From: Blastomyces gilchristii SLH14081
Lineage: Eukaryota > Ascomycota > Eurotiomycetes > Onygenales > Ajellomycetaceae
Direction of reading: 5' to 3'
Assembly (NCBI RefSeq): GCF_000003855.2
Contig: NW_003101676.1
Coordinates: 183,103-247,102, forward strand
Length of the DNA stretch: 64,000 bases
This document shows, piece after piece, positions 62,698-64,000 of the stretch. How positions within the stretch are numbered: position 1 is the first letter of the stretch; each line of letters starts with the position of its first letter. Below the pieces are notes generated by a model. The model was given only the letters and a program-made list of their open reading frames with translations, was not told the DNA's origin and ran no database searches. Made by a program: the position numbers and the translations under genes.

Positions 62698-64000
62698 ACT
62701 TCTAAATAATATAGTTAGAAAAATAATATATCAGATTATCTTAGTAATAATCTACAGTTAAGAGAGTAAGAAATAGATATAAAGATTTAATATTTTAAAC
62801 ATAGACTTATAACTGATGATGTTTTATATCTTAAAAAGAACAGATTTCATGAAGACTCTCTGTAAACTATATAAGTGAATTCAAAATTATAGTAGATTAT
62901 AAAGTATCAGTAGTAAAAACAGTCTACAGCTTCTCTAGAATAAGATTCTTAATAAGAGAGTCAGTTTAATTATAGAAAAAGTAACTCTGATTATTAATCT
63001 ATTTACAGAATAGAGAATTGAAAAGAATTATTAAAAATAACTATAATAGATAAAGTAACTGTTATAGTATTTAAGAAGAAACTATGTATAATCTGTAAAA
63101 CTAATTATTCTTTATCTAGAGAGAATGAATTTGACTTCATCTTATAAGAAAAGTGTTGAAAAGACTTAAGAAAAGAGTGAATAAGTATTATTAAACTCAC
63201 TAAGTAATATATTATAAGCTGAAGATAGAGTGAGATAATCAATCTATTCTTACTATAATATTTTAAATTTATAATGAAGTTACTTAACTTCAGACTATGA
63301 GATTAAAAGATCTGAAATATCAGAGTATTTAGATGAAATATTCAAGTTATTAAGATTTAAATAATTCTCATTCTCAATAACTGTTAATTCTTGTTTATTA
63401 AGCATATGAAAAGAAATCTGATCAGAGATATCTTTATTTTCAGATAACTGATTTTAAGTCTCTTTATTAATCACAATATTCTGATAACTGAGATAATTTT
63501 TATAAAGATAAATTAGTTATTGAGTAATAGCTTCTTTGTAAATTATGAAATCTCAGTGAAACTAATATTATAAGTAAGAATTTATATTTAAATTTAAAGA
63601 CTTTAATATAATAATATCAAGATTCTTAGAAAGAAGTAAGAGAGTGTTATAAATATAGTCAGTATCTCTAAGAAAGCTAATAATATAATTTTTATACTTA
63701 TACTGATGTTTTCTGACTTGACAGATCTTAATAAAGATATATATATATAAAATTAATATCTCTTTAATCTGACTGAGAATAGAGAGATCTGAATCAAGAT
63801 TACTGAAATCAAGATTATTCTCTTAAGAGAATAAAAATAGCTTATTAGATAGTTATCTTAAATTAATAGTATAATAATAAGTATAAATATTATCTTAAAG
63901 ATTTATTCTAAATTAGTGAATTTAATAATGACTACAGATCTTTATCTGTAAATCTTCAAGTATATAATGAAATTTCTATATATACTGTTAATTATCAGAA
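62698..64000. other. AT-rich decayed sequence, no identified element
   Basis: Same depletion of CC, GG and CG as the elements nearby; no open frame or element end recognised. Confidence 0.45.

Overview
The window looks like nuclear DNA of a filamentous ascomycete (Pezizomycotina). The genes have short GT-AG introns of 58-186 nt with TACTAAC-like branch sites, pyrimidine-rich leaders, and fungal-type products: a BAR-SH3 protein, a tail-anchored Inp54-like phosphatase and a long Ser-rich disordered protein. A Eurotiomycete, possibly of Onygenales type with AT-rich isochores, is my inference and cannot be proved from the sequence alone.

The layout is an island of normal base composition (about 22.68-50.3 kb) between two very AT-rich deserts (1-22.68 kb and about 50.3-64 kb). 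The deserts are built almost entirely from decayed retrotransposons. The left desert holds the 3' end of a Ty3/gypsy element (family 2). It then holds two copies of a Tad1/I-like LINE, one inserted into the 3' end of the other with a 12-bp target duplication. Next is a nest in an old gypsy family 1 copy: a full-length younger gypsy chromovirus (TSD GTAAG), a reverse-oriented tRNA-headed SINE, and a 2.8-kb internally deleted Ty1/copia-like element (TSD CTTTA). The right desert holds an undecayed copy of the same SINE (13-bp TSD) and a full-length gypsy family 2 element on the minus strand (TSD GCTGT). Its LTRs match, in inverted orientation, the LTR at the left end of the window.

The island carries six protein genes that I can support: a BAR-SH3 adaptor on plus, and on minus a five-TM membrane protein, a 959-aa Ser-rich protein (two exons), a 66-aa Cys-motif protein (two exons, first described here by reading splice sites), an Inp54-like inositol polyphosphate 5-phosphatase, and an RNA 3'-phosphate cyclase (RtcA) homologue. 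The last two are in tight tandem, 131 nt apart. Two long stretches (33.2-41.4 kb and 41.6-46.8 kb) hold almost no coding signal and several homopolymer A/T tracts.

The most unusual signals are: (1) the decay of the repeats removes CC, GG and CG while leaving many CA/TG, and converts conserved Trp codons to TGA rather than TAG, which does not fit classic CpA-type RIP; (2) a tRNA-derived SINE whose last ~20 nt and TAA-type tail resemble those of the resident LINE, with one decayed and one pristine copy; (3) an RtcA homologue whose expected nucleophilic His position is Phe.
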